A stretch of DNA of 64,000 nt from NCBI RefSeq assembly GCF_029784155.1, contig NC_073693.1, forward strand, positions 21,736,002 to 21,800,001. The letters run 5' to 3'. The notes beneath the pieces were generated by a model. The model was not told where the DNA came from. It worked only from the letters and a program-made list of their open reading frames with translations, and did not search any database. Position numbers and translations under genes: made by a program. Source of the stretch: Uranotaenia lowii (lineage: Eukaryota > Arthropoda > Insecta > Diptera > Culicidae). Shown one piece after another: positions 52,669-62,946 of the stretch (position 1 is its first letter; every line of letters starts with the position of its first letter).

Positions 52669-54579
52669 CTATTGCTGAGGAGCTGGAACAGTTCGACATG
52701 CTCTTCGACGATGATTTCGCAAGCAATCTTTTGTTTTGTACTTTTTCCCACAATCTTCGCATTCAAATGTGCGTTCATTCGTGTGTCTCAACAGGTGCAC
52801 CCGCAAAGAGTCTCTCTTTTTCATGGTTTTCCCGCATACATTACAACAGAAATTATGCTCGTCCGAGTGACGTGCAAGATGGTCTTTCAACCCGCCTTTG
52901 GTGTTAAATTTTTCGGCACAAATATCACACTTAAAGTTATCGTGCACCAGCATGTGCAAACGTAAACAATCATCATTTATGAAACCTTCTCCGCATATTG
53001 GACATTTGAAAGGACGATCTGTGTTATGAACATCTGCTTGATGTTTTGTCAATTGATACTTTCTGCTATATTTTTTTCCACATTGATTGCATTCGAAGAC
53101 GATACGTTCTTCTTCAGGCAATGCTTCCATATGGGTCCGACGATGGATTTTCAATCTATTTTCAGTACTGAACAATTTACTGCATATATCACATTCTAAA
53201 GTCGGTTCTGTGTGATGTATAGCAGTATGATAATCCAGACGACTCTTTAAAAGGAACTTCTTATCGCAGGATAAGCATGCGAAATTTCGCTCATCAGTAT
53301 GAGTTTCCAGATGATGATGTTTCAGTGTACTTTTCGTTACATATTTTTTGTGACAAATCTCGCATTCGTAGTTCCGTTCATTGGTATGCTGTCTACGATG
53401 CCTTAACATTTTGTTTCTAAAAATAAACGATTTGTTGCATATGTCACATCGATGTTTGCCCTCTGTGTGGCATAATCTGTGACGAACGAGACTTTTCCGG
53501 CAGGAAAATGTTTTCGTACATTCCTTGCACGACAAATACGGATATTCTTCTCTACCGTGATCCTGATTTATGTGGCTTTCCAAGTCAGATAGCTTCGTAT
53601 GCCTAATTTTACATAGCTCACATTCATACATTACCAGTGGACGGGTTGTTGAATGTCTGTCCCATCTGTGTCGTTTAAGTTTAAGTTTTGTTGGGTAACA
53701 TTTACCACAATCTGAGCAGCTGAACGATTCAATCGCTGTTGATTTATTTTCAACTGAGTTTTCGTGGTTTCTTAAACTAGAAGTAGATTCAACAGATAGT
53801 AGACCTTCAGCTTTGGTGATCGTTTCATCAGTTGCAATTTCTGTCTCCTGATCATAGTCGGTCGTTTTATCATCAGGAATTTCATCTTTGATGGTGATTT
53901 CACTTGTTTCCAGCTGTAACTGTCTATCTTCTTCTAAAAACGAGCCTTCAGTAAGGCCATTTTCAATTTCAGATTTCAAGTTGTTGTCGTGATTCATCAA
54001 GTGAAGAGATTCTTCCAGAGATTCAAAACACTTATAAGAATGATCGAAAAATAGAAGAACCGATTGGAGTATATCAAGTTTGGCAGCACATTCCAGGCAA
54101 ATAAATCTGGAAAGATTTTTACTTGAGGCAACTAGTTTGTTAATTGACCTCAAATTGAACAATTCAGGAGAACGTAGTTTCATATAATAATCCACATAAT
54201 CTATAACTTCATTATACTGATAAAATTGTAAGCAAAGTCGGCATGACGTTACAGTTAAGGCTTCTCCTGAACTAAAAGTAAATATTAAAAGATAATTTTT
54301 ATTGAGAGTATTATCAGACAAGCAAACACTTTACCTGTTGTAAAATCTTAAAGGTTCAAGATACCATCCGGAAGAGTATAGAGGATTGTGTTCATCGAAG
54401 TGAGTGTCGCAAATCTCCCATGACATCCAATTCTCACGATCCCATGGAATGTTTTGCTGCTGACAGCCAATCTCTATTGCCTGCAGCCATCGATGTGCCA
54501 GTTCCGGATGTCGAGGTAGCTTCCGCATTCGATCTCCACTGGATTGCTCCACGCCACAGGTCGGTACTATGCAAACCAT
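52669..54579 (-). CDS. Gene F: THAP-ZAD-C2H2 zinc-finger protein, 615 aa, most diverged member
   Basis: Exon 1 (54579-54335) has the THAP domain; the frame is open upstream, but the MVCIVPTCG ATG is used in all paralogues. The intron 54272-54334 (63 bp) has GTAAAG and TTTTAG ends. Exon 2 (54271-52669) joins in phase; here the open frame even reads back through the intron into GEALTVTSCRLC, which shows directly that the ZAD cysteines lie upstream of the internal Met. It has 12 fingers, the last of C2HC-like form, with several helices unlike A-E (for example CPICGEGFINDDCLRLHMLVH). It ends APQQ. It may represent the oldest copy of the cluster. Confidence 0.87.
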
Positions 54580-55066
54580 CGTTAAAGTCGGAAAACTAGA
54601 ATCAATAAAACCGTTTGTGAATATTTTGTAAAAACCACACACAATCGTACAAAAAAGATCTTATGATGTTTTGCAGTAGCAAATGGCAATATCTTCATCT
54701 ATTTCTGCACATCACATACCAAATTTTCAAACAATTCTGAGTGTTATTCAAAATACTGGAATTAAGAATTTCTTAAAAACAGCCAAGAAAAACAGCAATC
54801 TTTTCGAAACACGTTATTAGGGTGGCTACGGAATTATCAACGATCAAAACACCCTTTACCAAGACGGCTCACATCTCAGAAAAGTTGATGTTTTTCGAGT
54901 ACTTTTGAGATTTTTTTCCTGCAGTTTATGCTGATTCGAGCAGTTTGGGAGGCGGTCGCGTGGGGTGGTGTCAAAATCAGCTGCGTATGTGGGTGGATGG
55001 GCGGGCGTTCAGTTGAGAGGCGGCATTTTTCTTACTTGGCCGTGTTTTTTTCCGCGTGCGGTATTA
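54580..55066. promoter_or_regulatory. Divergent intergenic region between gene F and ADCK1-like gene
   Basis: About 490 bp separates the two start codons, on opposite strands, so the promoters of both genes must lie here or the 5' UTRs contain introns. I cannot identify a TATA box or initiator with confidence. A plus-strand frame from 54965 upstream of the chosen ATG is open but starts with GTG only. Confidence 0.4.
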
Positions 55067-56888
55067 ATGAACTTCCAGGCTTTTTTCCGTTTACACCACC
55101 ACTGGAAGCCGTGTGGGAATGTCCGGAGAAAATTGGCCACCTTTGTCAGACCCAAACCCAGTTGGACGAAAATTGGGCTCTTATCGGTGACGACCGGTGG
55201 CCTGGGTATAGGCGCCGTGGCCTACGATAGGATTGTCAACGATTTCGAAAACGTAGATAGTGCGATAAGGTTTCTGAGGTCTTCTAAGATAGGAATAAGC
55301 ATTTCGCTGGATTATAGCTGGACGCTTTGGGGTAAGCATGAATCGGAAAAAGATTATCAGGAAATTTTGTCTCAAGTCCACCAGAGATCGGCCGACAAGA
55401 TACTGGAGGGTTGTCTGGCCAATGGGGGGTTGTACATTAAGTTGGGACAAGGGGTGGCAGCTTTGAATCATATTCTGCCCAAAGAATACATACAAACGCT
55501 GCGTCAATTGGAAGATAAATGTTTAGTCAGAAAACCGGATGAAGTTCGGAAGCTATTCGAGAATGATTTCAACAAATCGCCGGAGCAAATGTTTCGGCAC
55601 TTTGACTATGAACCGATAGCGGCTGCCAGTTTGGCCCAGGTTTTTCGAGGAACAACGCAAGAGGGTCAAAAAGTGGCCATCAAAGTGCAGTACGCAGATT
55701 TGAGAAAACGCTTTAATGGGGACCTCAGGACAATTCTGTTTCTGCAGGATTTGGTTGCAATTATGCACAAGAATTATAACTTCGGTTGGATTATACGGGA
55801 CTTGCAGAACACTTTGAGGGAGGAACTGGACTTCGAACACGAGGGACGCAATTCAGAACGCTGTGCTAAGGATATGAAGCAGTTCAAGAATGTCTACGTT
55901 CCGAAAGTGCTGTGGGATTATACTAATAAGGTAATGGCCATCACTTAAAAGTTATTAAATTTAAATAATTCGCATTTCTTTCAGCGAGTCTTAACCACCG
56001 AGTTCATCGACGGTTGTAAAATTAGTGACCTAGATGAACTTCGGCGACAAAAGGTGAACCTCACCCAACTAGACAGTCAACTATTTAGGGCCTTTGCAAA
56101 ACAGATTTTCAAAACGGGTTTTGTGCACGCCGACCCACATCCGGGTAACATTTTCGTTCGCCGAGACCCTTCAACGAATCAACCACAGCTCGTCCTCCTT
56201 GACCATGGACTGTACGGTAATCTGTCCATCGAAGTTCGTCAAAATTTGGCCCACTTTTGGGAGGCCATCGTCTTGAAGGACTATGCTGGAATGCAGAAAT
56301 ATTCGCAGGCCCTGAACGTTGAGGATTACAAGACTTTTGCAGAAATTCTGCTACAACGACCGTTAGAACTAAAGGGCTCCCGCTTATCGACTCGTCTCAG
56401 CGACGCAGATCTAGCTTACATGACCAAACAGGCCAAAGAACACTTCGACAAGGTGATGACTACGCTGAGGAGTATGCCTAGGAACATCATTTTTGTGATA
56501 AGGTAATTTAAAAAATTCAACCTTAGTCCAGTAAAATACAATTTTCTAAATTTCAAGGAACTTAAACACCATAAGATCGATTGCAAGGGATCACGGCGAT
56601 CCAGTGGATCGCCCGAAGGTAATGGCTCGTGGCGCCATTGCTGCCTTGGGTTCGGCTCATCAAGGAGTGCGTAGATTTTTCTACGGCACTTTTCGGAGGA
56701 TAAACTTTGAGTACCAATTGTGGTAATTGACTTCTAATTATAACTAAGACTTGCAATAATCTTAATCTTATTTTTATAGGAAAGCATCATTCCAGTTCTG
56801 GTTCGTGAGCACCTACTTAAAGCTATTGACACGACTTGGGCGAGCGCCCGATACATCCCAGCTGTTGAATGTACACGTGGAAGTTTGA
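55067..56888 (+). CDS. ADCK1-like ABC1/UbiB atypical kinase, 551 aa, four exons
   Basis: A mitochondrial atypical protein-kinase-like protein; ADCK1 is linked to mitochondrial homeostasis, and the family is related to coenzyme Q kinases. Exons: 55067-55930, 55985-56502, 56558-56722 and 56780-56888, with introns of 54, 55 and 57 bp. All joints keep frame. The start MNFQAFFRLHHHWK gives a basic, targeting-like N terminus. Family motifs are KLGQG (the KxGQ signature), AAASLAQVFRG (Ala-rich loop), VAIKVQ (lysine), ELDFEHEGRN, HADPHPGN (catalytic-loop equivalent) and LLDHGLYG (metal-binding equivalent). The length fits ADCK1. The ends of exons 2-4 (NLNTIRSIARDHGDP, FQFWFVSTYLK) also fit. No damage is seen. 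It is the only non-repetitive conserved gene here. Confidence 0.9.
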
Positions 56889-57229
56889 AATAGGAAAACC
56901 AACAAATTTAGCTATAAGAGTAAACGGTGACAGTTTTTGTACAAATTTCTTTATAATAATTTCTTCAAAGTATAAACTTATTTCAAAACTTGGTGGAGGT
57001 TTTCATGGAATGGAATTTAAAATCGAAGAAGAAAATACCCTATATACAGTTGAAGAAAAGTTTTTTTGCATTAGTAGTTTATAAGCTTACGCTTGATTTA
57101 AAAAGAAATTAAATAACCATTTTTGTATTCAAATTCTTCTTAAATATTGAGGGAAAAACATCCGTTGCTAGTTTCCGAAACCAAAAATTAATTAAAACCT
57201 TTTCTGGGTTTTTTTTTCGATAAGAATGC
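56889..57229. other. 3' flank of the ADCK1-like gene
   Basis: AT-rich sequence, probably including the 3' UTR. A 71-codon plus-strand frame overlapping the stop (56869-57084) has no recognisable domain and is likely chance. Confidence 0.4.
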
Positions 57230-57745
57230 GTTCAGATAAATTATTACTGTTTTATAAAAATGACTGAAATAACTAAAATCGGCAAAATCACAAAATGGAC
57301 AAATGGCACAAGAGATAAAAATGACGAAAAATAAGTCACTGAATCAAAATGCCAAAACAGATAAAAATGATCAAAACGACAAAAATACTGAAATAAGACA
57401 ACGATAACAAAAGTGAAGAAGTAAGAAAAATAAATTAAAAAAGAACAAAATGATCAAAACTGCTGAAATATGAAAATTGATACCTACAAAAAATTGACAA
57501 AGATCACAGCAATGAGAAAAAGCGACAAGTATTTAAAATAGCAAAAGACAAACGTGAAAAATATTAACAGAAATAACTAAGATGCCAAAACTGAAATAAA
57601 TAACATAAACACTAAAATGACAAAAATGAGTAAAATTTTATAAAAACTGCCGAAAATGGTCTAAATTATCATATCAAAAATAAACAAAAATGACCGGATA
57701 GACAATAGAAAACTCAAAATTTCAAACAAAACAAAAGCGAAAAGT
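57230..57745. repeat. Degenerate AAAATGACAAAA repeat
   Basis: Many imperfect copies of AAAATGAC(A)AAA-type motifs. It is the complement of the motif filling 361-1010. No gene is recognised. Confidence 0.7.
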
Positions 57746-57899
57746 GAAAAACACCCCACACCGGAAGCCGTTACAATTTAGTACCAAACTTGTACATTGT
57801 AGCAAATGAAGTTTGACGCCAAGCAAAAGCTCTCGTCGAGCGGTAAGTTAACGGGAACTGTTAAAAATCGTGCCCCGCCCACCCCTTTTAGCTCCACGT

Positions 57900-58125
57900 T
57901 GAACATCCCTCTGAGTGGTTCGAATAAACTTGACAATTCACCCGAAATCCGCACACAGCACTGCGTTCCATCCATCGTCGCCTTGATCAGTCTGGTCAGC
58001 TTTCCGGAAAAGCCGTTCTCGTCCATGGTTTTCCATAGCTTGTCACGATCGATCGTGTCGTATGCGGCTATGAAGTCGATGAATAGATGGTGCGTGAAGA
58101 CTTGGTGTTCACGGAGGATTTACCG
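57900..58125 (-). pseudogene. Non-LTR reverse transcriptase fragment, 3' piece
   Basis: Minus-strand frame with REHQVFTHHLFIDF and AAYDTIDRDKLW, then LIKATMDGTQCCVRISGE. This is the RT A-motif region of a non-LTR element of different type from the I-group copies here (RTE-like or related). A stop codon lies near its 5' edge, the RT motif with YADD is missing, and homology ends near 57900. It continues at 58370 beyond a SINE. Confidence 0.75.
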
Positions 58126-58130
58126 TAATG

Positions 58131-58364
58131 CCGCCGACCGTGGCCTAGAGGATAGCGTTCAAGTCTTCTAAGCCGGAGGTCATGAGATCAAGTCTTAGTT
58201 ACGGCAAACATTAGTACACTTTCTGTGGGTTTGTGGTGTTAGCATTAGTAAAATGCTAGCCATTATATCCTTGAAAGATGTACGCTTAGTCTTAAGTAGA
58301 ATTTAGATCTCTTCAAAGAAACATGAAGTTTCACAGAGATCCTATATGTGTGTGTTCGTTTTTT
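58131..58364 (+). mobile_element. tRNA-derived SINE-like insertion
   Basis: The 5' end resembles a tRNA gene: an A-box-like GTGGCCTAGAGG near 58140 and a B-box-like GAGATCAAGTC near 58184, without a proper tRNA fold. It ends in a T-rich stretch after TATATGTGTGTGTTCG. A 5-bp repeat TAATG flanks it (58126-58130, 58365-58369). It separates two halves of one RT fragment, which supports insertion. Confidence 0.6.
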
Positions 58365-58369
58365 TAATG

Positions 58370-58570
58370 TGAAGATCTGGTCCGTCATAGACCGTCCCTC
58401 CATGAAGCCGGCCTCATGACTTCCAACGAATTTGTTTGCTTGTGGCTTTAGGTCGCGGAGTAGGATTCGGGAAAGCACTTTGTAGGCGGCATTTATTTAG
58501 GACAGTGATCGCTCGGTAGTTCTCACAGTCTAATTTGTCGCCCTTCTTGTAGTAGCTGTTCTGTGTCCCA
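58370..58570 (-). pseudogene. Non-LTR reverse transcriptase fragment, 5' piece
   Basis: The minus-strand frames include YYKKGDKLDCENYRAITVLN, LSRILLRDLKPQANKFVGSH and EAGFMEGRSMTDQIFTL, classical RT fingers motifs. The first is in a different frame from the others, so at least one frameshift is present. It joins to the fragment at 57900-58125 when the SINE is disregarded. Confidence 0.75.
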
Positions 58571-58830
58571 GATCCGGTGAAGACAATCGGAGTTTTGGAA
58601 TTTGGAGTTGAAAAAAAGGCCAACTCAATCGTCGTGGACCTGGGACTGTTATGATTTCCAAGGTCAGGAGCCCCAGGTAGATTTAAGGGCTTAGGGGTGT
58701 ATGTAGGATATATGGATCCACAGTAGCAAAAGCTTAAACAATAAACAATGTTTTGGTTCACACCGTGAAGTCGTCTCCGGCATGAATCTCCCCGCCTAAA
58801 AAAATGACCTTTTCATTAACAGCTAAAGTC
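58571..58830. other. Spacer, nothing recognised
   Basis: No gene, repeat or RNA feature could be identified between the RT relic and the DD37E transposon. Confidence 0.4.
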
Positions 58831-59999
58831 TGTTTCACATAGAATCTGGTCGGATAAAATTGATCATATCTCCGCAAAGAAATAATGAACAACAAAAGTA
58901 AAAATGTCATTTTGTAGGGTTTTTATTGCACTTTAAGGAAAAACACAGTACTGCTGGTAACCTCATTCGCCATCTTGTTCCACCACATTTCCATTTGAGC
59001 TAGTTTTTTCATGGTTCTGCCACATTCCTTCAGTTTGTCTTTAACTATTGCCCAATATTTCTCGATGGGACGAAAATCCGGACAGTTTGGTGGATAGATA
59101 CTTTTTTCAACAAAATCGATCTTGTTCTCCTTATACCACTTAACGACATCCCGGCTGTAGTGGCAGCTTGCCAGGTCCGGCCTGAACTTCACCGGACCTT
59201 TGTGGGACCGAATGAATGCGAAACCCTCTTCTGAAGACATTCTTCTTCGTAAACATTTCCATTCATTGTGTCCCCAGTGATGAAAATCTTAGTCCCTTGC
59301 CAAATCATCAACTCACGAGCTAATTTATTCCTATTTTCCTTTACGCTTCGCAAGGTAAAATTTGTTACCGGGTATTTGTCCAAAATCCATTTTGACGTAA
59401 GTTTCGTCGTCCATCAAAATGCATCCGTTGTACTTGGCCAACACCTTCTCGTACAACTTCCTTGCCCTGGTTTTGGCAACCAGGTTTTGTTTTAGCGTCC
59501 TGTTGAGGTGTTTGCTTGCATGATACGACCACAAGCCTTCTCGCAAAGAAATTCGTCGAGCTATACTGTGGTTCGTCTTGAACTTTTTCGCCAAATCACG
59601 CAAGGAGATTCCAGGATTATTGTGAACTGATCGAATTACCTTTGCTCGCAACTTCCGGTTATATGTTCCACTTTTACGCCTGGTTTGTTTTGCTCAATCC
59701 ACCGTAAGGGTCTCCCGGTAACGTTGCAGCACCGAATTTACAGTCGATTTTGGATATTTCAGGAATTTCGCGATCTTTACCCCTGACCACGCCGGTTTCT
59801 CTACGTGAGTGTGCAGAATTTTCTCCCTCCTTTCGCGGTCCATCGTCGATAACTTTTGACTGACTGTTTCAATCTTGATGAAATTTTCACCACTAAGTAA
59901 ACAAACTATCCGGATCAAAACACTGTCAATAGATTCGCGATGTGACAACTAGGGGCGCTGCAGTAAATGAAAAGATGTGACCAGATTCTATGTGAAACA
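58831..59999 (-). mobile_element. Tc1/mariner-type transposon relic, DD37E
   Basis: Terminal inverted repeats match exactly over 21 bp (TGTTTCACATAGAATCTGG at 58831 and its complement ending at 59999). TA follows the right end (60000-60001); the left flank has TC instead, so one side of the target duplication is mutated. The length is 1169 bp. The transposase on the minus strand is described separately. The spacing of the catalytic residues places it in the ITmD37E group known from mosquitoes. Confidence 0.87.
58923..59948 (-). pseudogene. DD37E transposase, inactivated
   Basis: A cut-and-paste transposase with an N-terminal helix-turn-helix region (VKIAKFLKYPKSTVNSVLQRY, shortened here to its core PKSTVNSV) and a second one (GISLRDLAKKF). 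The catalytic core has LMDDETYVKMDF (first Asp), RPDLASCHYS (second Asp) and PNCPDFRPIEKYW (Glu). Counting from the second Asp to the Glu gives 37 residues between, hence DD37E. It is broken by an in-frame TGA at 59694-59696 and by frameshifts near 59340-59380 and 59190-59240. It cannot encode a working enzyme as it stands. Confidence 0.87.
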
Positions 60000-60114
60000 T
60001 ACTTTATAAATTGCCAATCAAAATTTTTGAACGTACTCATATGGAAACAAACATTAGTGATGCTGGTCTTTGTTTGGTGAAGAGCGTTTCATTGTTGGAT
60101 CGATCCTCTCGACT
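60000..60114. other. Short spacer
   Basis: Nothing recognised between the DD37E relic and the truncated retrotransposon. Confidence 0.4.
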
Positions 60115-60116
60115 TA

Positions 60117-61280
60117 TTTTTTTTTTTTTTTTAACAATTCTTTATTTGAAACGGCTCATACCTTTAGGCTTTAAGGAGCCAAAACCGATTTTGTTGTTTA
60201 CAATTGTTTTCTTAACTTAACACTTTGTGAGAGGAGAAAGGAAGATAGAAAGGGAAATATGAAAATAAAAAAGAAATTATAGACGAAGATCGATAGCTTT
60301 TAGAAAAAGGTAGATTTCGAACATGTAGTCCAAGTCTATCACTGCCAGCACATCTCTCACTGGAACATAGGGTGGTTTTCCTCGGGCCCGAAGGGAGTCT
60401 ATGAAATTCGTTCTAGCGACAAGATGGACCTCGCACGACCAAACAATATGCTCGATGTCGTGGTAACCTTGGCCGCAACTACACAAATTGCTGCCAGCAA
60501 TATCAAAACGATAGAGTACCGCGTCTAAGGAACAATGATTGGACATGAGACGGGAAAATATACGAATAAAATCCCGACTCAGGTCCAATCTATTAAACCA
60601 TGGTTTAAGGCTTACCCTTGGGATAATCGAGTGCAGCCACCGACCATCCTCATCCTCGTCCCATTTGCGTTGCCAGTTGACAAGAGAGTTTCTTCGAACT
60701 AAAAAGTAAAATTCGTTGAAGGAGATTTCACGCTGATACGTGTCACCTTCCATCGCCCCCACCTTTGCCAGAGAGTCTGCCTTCTCATTACCCTCTATCG
60801 AACAATGGGAGGGAACCCAAACAAAGGTGATGGTAAAGCGACGTTTTGATAAAGCACTCAAACTATCCCGTATCTTCTCGAAGAAGTATGGCGAGTGCTT
60901 TCCCGGTTTTATTGAGTGAATTGCTTGAACAGAACTCAGACTATCCGTTACAATAAAGTAGTGCCCGACTGGCCTTGAAGCGATACTGTCCAAAGCCCAA
61001 TGAATTGCTGCTAACTCTGCTATATACACAGAGCATGGTGATCGAGGCTGTAAGAGGCGCTAGATATTTCGTTGAACACTCCAAATCCTGTTGATTCCTC
61101 TATAAGTGATCCATCAGTAAAGTACATTTTATCAGCATCGACGTGTCTATATTTAGCTTCGAAAATTCTTGGAATCAGAAGTGGACGATGCGGATCCGGG
61201 ATTCCACGAATTTCCTGCTGCATAGACAAATCAAACTGGACAGAAGAATTATCGTAGTCTGGGCTACAAACACGAGCAGG
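60117..61280 (-). mobile_element. 5'-truncated I-group retrotransposon (RNase H to 3' end)
   Basis: The inverted sequence matches the element at 16342-22139 from about position 20974 to its poly-A tail, here a T-run at 60117. Identity is high by eye. Truncation at the 5' side is typical of target-primed reverse transcription. I could not find a clear target duplication. Confidence 0.9.
60277..61229 (-). pseudogene. ORF2 C-terminal fragment with RNase H, frameshifted
   Basis: Two overlapping minus-strand frames (61229-61020 and 61029-60277) together cover FTDGS, AELAAIHW, TDSLSSVQAIH, WVPSHC and the HDIEH zinc region. A frameshift lies near 61030-61045. There is no reverse transcriptase, so this is a dead copy. 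Confidence 0.88.
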
Positions 61281-62201
61281 AAAAGGTAATTTTTTTATGA
61301 CTTAAAATATTTGAAAAATCCTTAACTGCGCAGAATTAGGGCCGTTCACGGTAAATCTTTTGATTTAAAGACTTGGTACATTGTTTTAATTAAAAATAAA
61401 TTCGGTTCAATACATAATTTACCTGAATCAAAGAAAATTGATTTTGTTTCAATGTACACAAGGTTTTTGAAACAAAGATGTATTTTTTTTATCTCAATGG
61501 TACCATCAAGTCACCATTCACCGCCCAGACACCATTTACCGCCCAAAATCACACTTTTGTTTGTATTTTGAAAAAGCTGGGATGTTTTCTCCAAAAATAA
61601 GACCTGTGTTCTTTGTCGGCATCATTGTTCGACCATTTCACAGAAAAAACTTCACTGAATTATGCTAACTATAGCCAGGAATAAAATGTTTGGTTTTTGG
61701 TTTCCGGTCAAATTGTTGAATTCGACGCCTGTTAGCGAACTAAGCATTACTGTACTCCTAGGGCAAAAAGGGTTTTTTTTTACTAGATAGTACCTATTTG
61801 ACCTAAAATTGACTTGCAACGATAGTTTTATTTTCGTAGAATAGATTTGCATCGGAAAATTTTCGATTTTTTCAATAGTTGTTGTTTTTTCAAGTGTTCA
61901 ATGATGGGCGGTAATTGGTGTATAAAAAAAAAGTGTGGGTTCCTAATGACCGGTCACGCACAATTTCTTTGTTTTTAACGCAAGTATTGTGTCAAATGAG
62001 TAAATTGTAAGAAGCATTTAGTTGGATTATGTTAGGAAATGATGTTTTATCGCTGAAAGTAACCGCTTACTTGAGGCTGTTTGCCGGGAATCGTCATTTT
62101 GTCAGTCAACGCACTTTGTTAAAACTTGTACAAAATTTGCGGGAAAAATTTCACAAAATGTTTTGTCTCAAGATCCAAAATATGGTTTTGACAGCTCGCT
62201 A
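61281..62201. other. AT-rich intergenic region
   Basis: No gene recognised. Short CACCATT(C/T)ACCGCCCA motifs occur twice in tandem near 61515-61545, and a complementary GGGCGGTAATTGGTG lies near 61907, suggesting a weak inverted repeat that may mark an old element. Confidence 0.4.
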
Positions 62202-62760
62202 CACTGAGCAAAATCGGGCTATAAACAGTATTGGGAATTCTAGTATTTTTGCACTACTAGAAAATCCAATACTTTTTATAGAGAGCGCAAAATTTTGCGC
62301 ACTATAGTTTTGCGTTACGATAAATTTTATAGGAATTTCCAGTGAAAGTAATTTAGTCGTAATTTGATAAAAATGATTATTCTGGGCAATGAAATGAATG
62401 TATTTAATTTTTCTTTCAATTTTAAATTGATTTGTTATAAAAAATGAAACATCTGGCTTTGAAGCATTATAATATTTTATTAATCACAAAAACTTTAGAT
62501 TTTACAATTTTACCTATAAAGAACTATGTTACAACAAAATAAGATAAATCTACACATTTTACCATCAGATATGATGACTGCGAAAAACCTGACGCGTATT
62601 TGATGCGGAGCTGCAGCTGCCGTTGATTTTGATGCTTCAGATTGATGTGAAAAATCTCGAAAAGCAGAGAAAAGCTACATAGCAGAACGATCATAGTGGA
62701 CCTGGATAGTAATAAAAAGAAATAAAAACAACGACATGAAAATTATAAAAATACATATTG
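62202..62760. mobile_element. DNA element E7, relative of E8 (one terminus seen)
   Basis: The left end CACTGAGCAAAATCGGGCTAT matches the E8 terminus (CACTGAACAAAATCGGGCTAT). Similarity to the complement of 22560-22796 continues for over 200 bases (TATTGGGAATT, GAAAATCCAATACTTT, AATGAAATGAATG). The other end is not found, so the element is truncated or diverged, and the end at 62760 is only a working limit. It carries an exon on the minus strand related to the E8 microgene. Confidence 0.6.
62524..62701 (-). CDS. Second exon of a microgene in E7, related to that of E8
   Basis: On the minus strand an acceptor TTACTATCCAG ends at 62702. The exon opens at 62701 in phase 2, has two codons and then MIVLLCSFS, and continues to a TAG at 62524-62526. 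AATAAA follows about 45 bases later. The E8 exon has the same phase, two codons and MQILVKSFG. The shared layout suggests both descend from one exon. I could not find a convincing first exon upstream, so this copy may be dead. Confidence 0.35.
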
Positions 62761-62946
62761 AATGATAAATTTATGGGAAATAACTTTTATCCCAATAAGA
62801 TTACAGAACCATTCTCAGTTTTCTAATCTTAATTACAGATTACAGTGAATTTATCATAGTTCAGAACCGTCAATTTTAGATTTGGACTCAAAATTACAAA
62901 CGGTACTAGATTCCACCTCCACCAGAAACCACAGAGAAATAAAACT

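Noticed and set aside
54928..55230. 100-codon frame overlapping the start of the ADCK1-like gene
   Set aside because: It is in another frame and lacks family motifs; the ADCK1 frame carries the conserved motifs.
58131..58205. A functional tRNA gene
   Set aside because: Box-like segments exist, but no cloverleaf can be folded and the segment ends in SINE-like sequence with a short target duplication.
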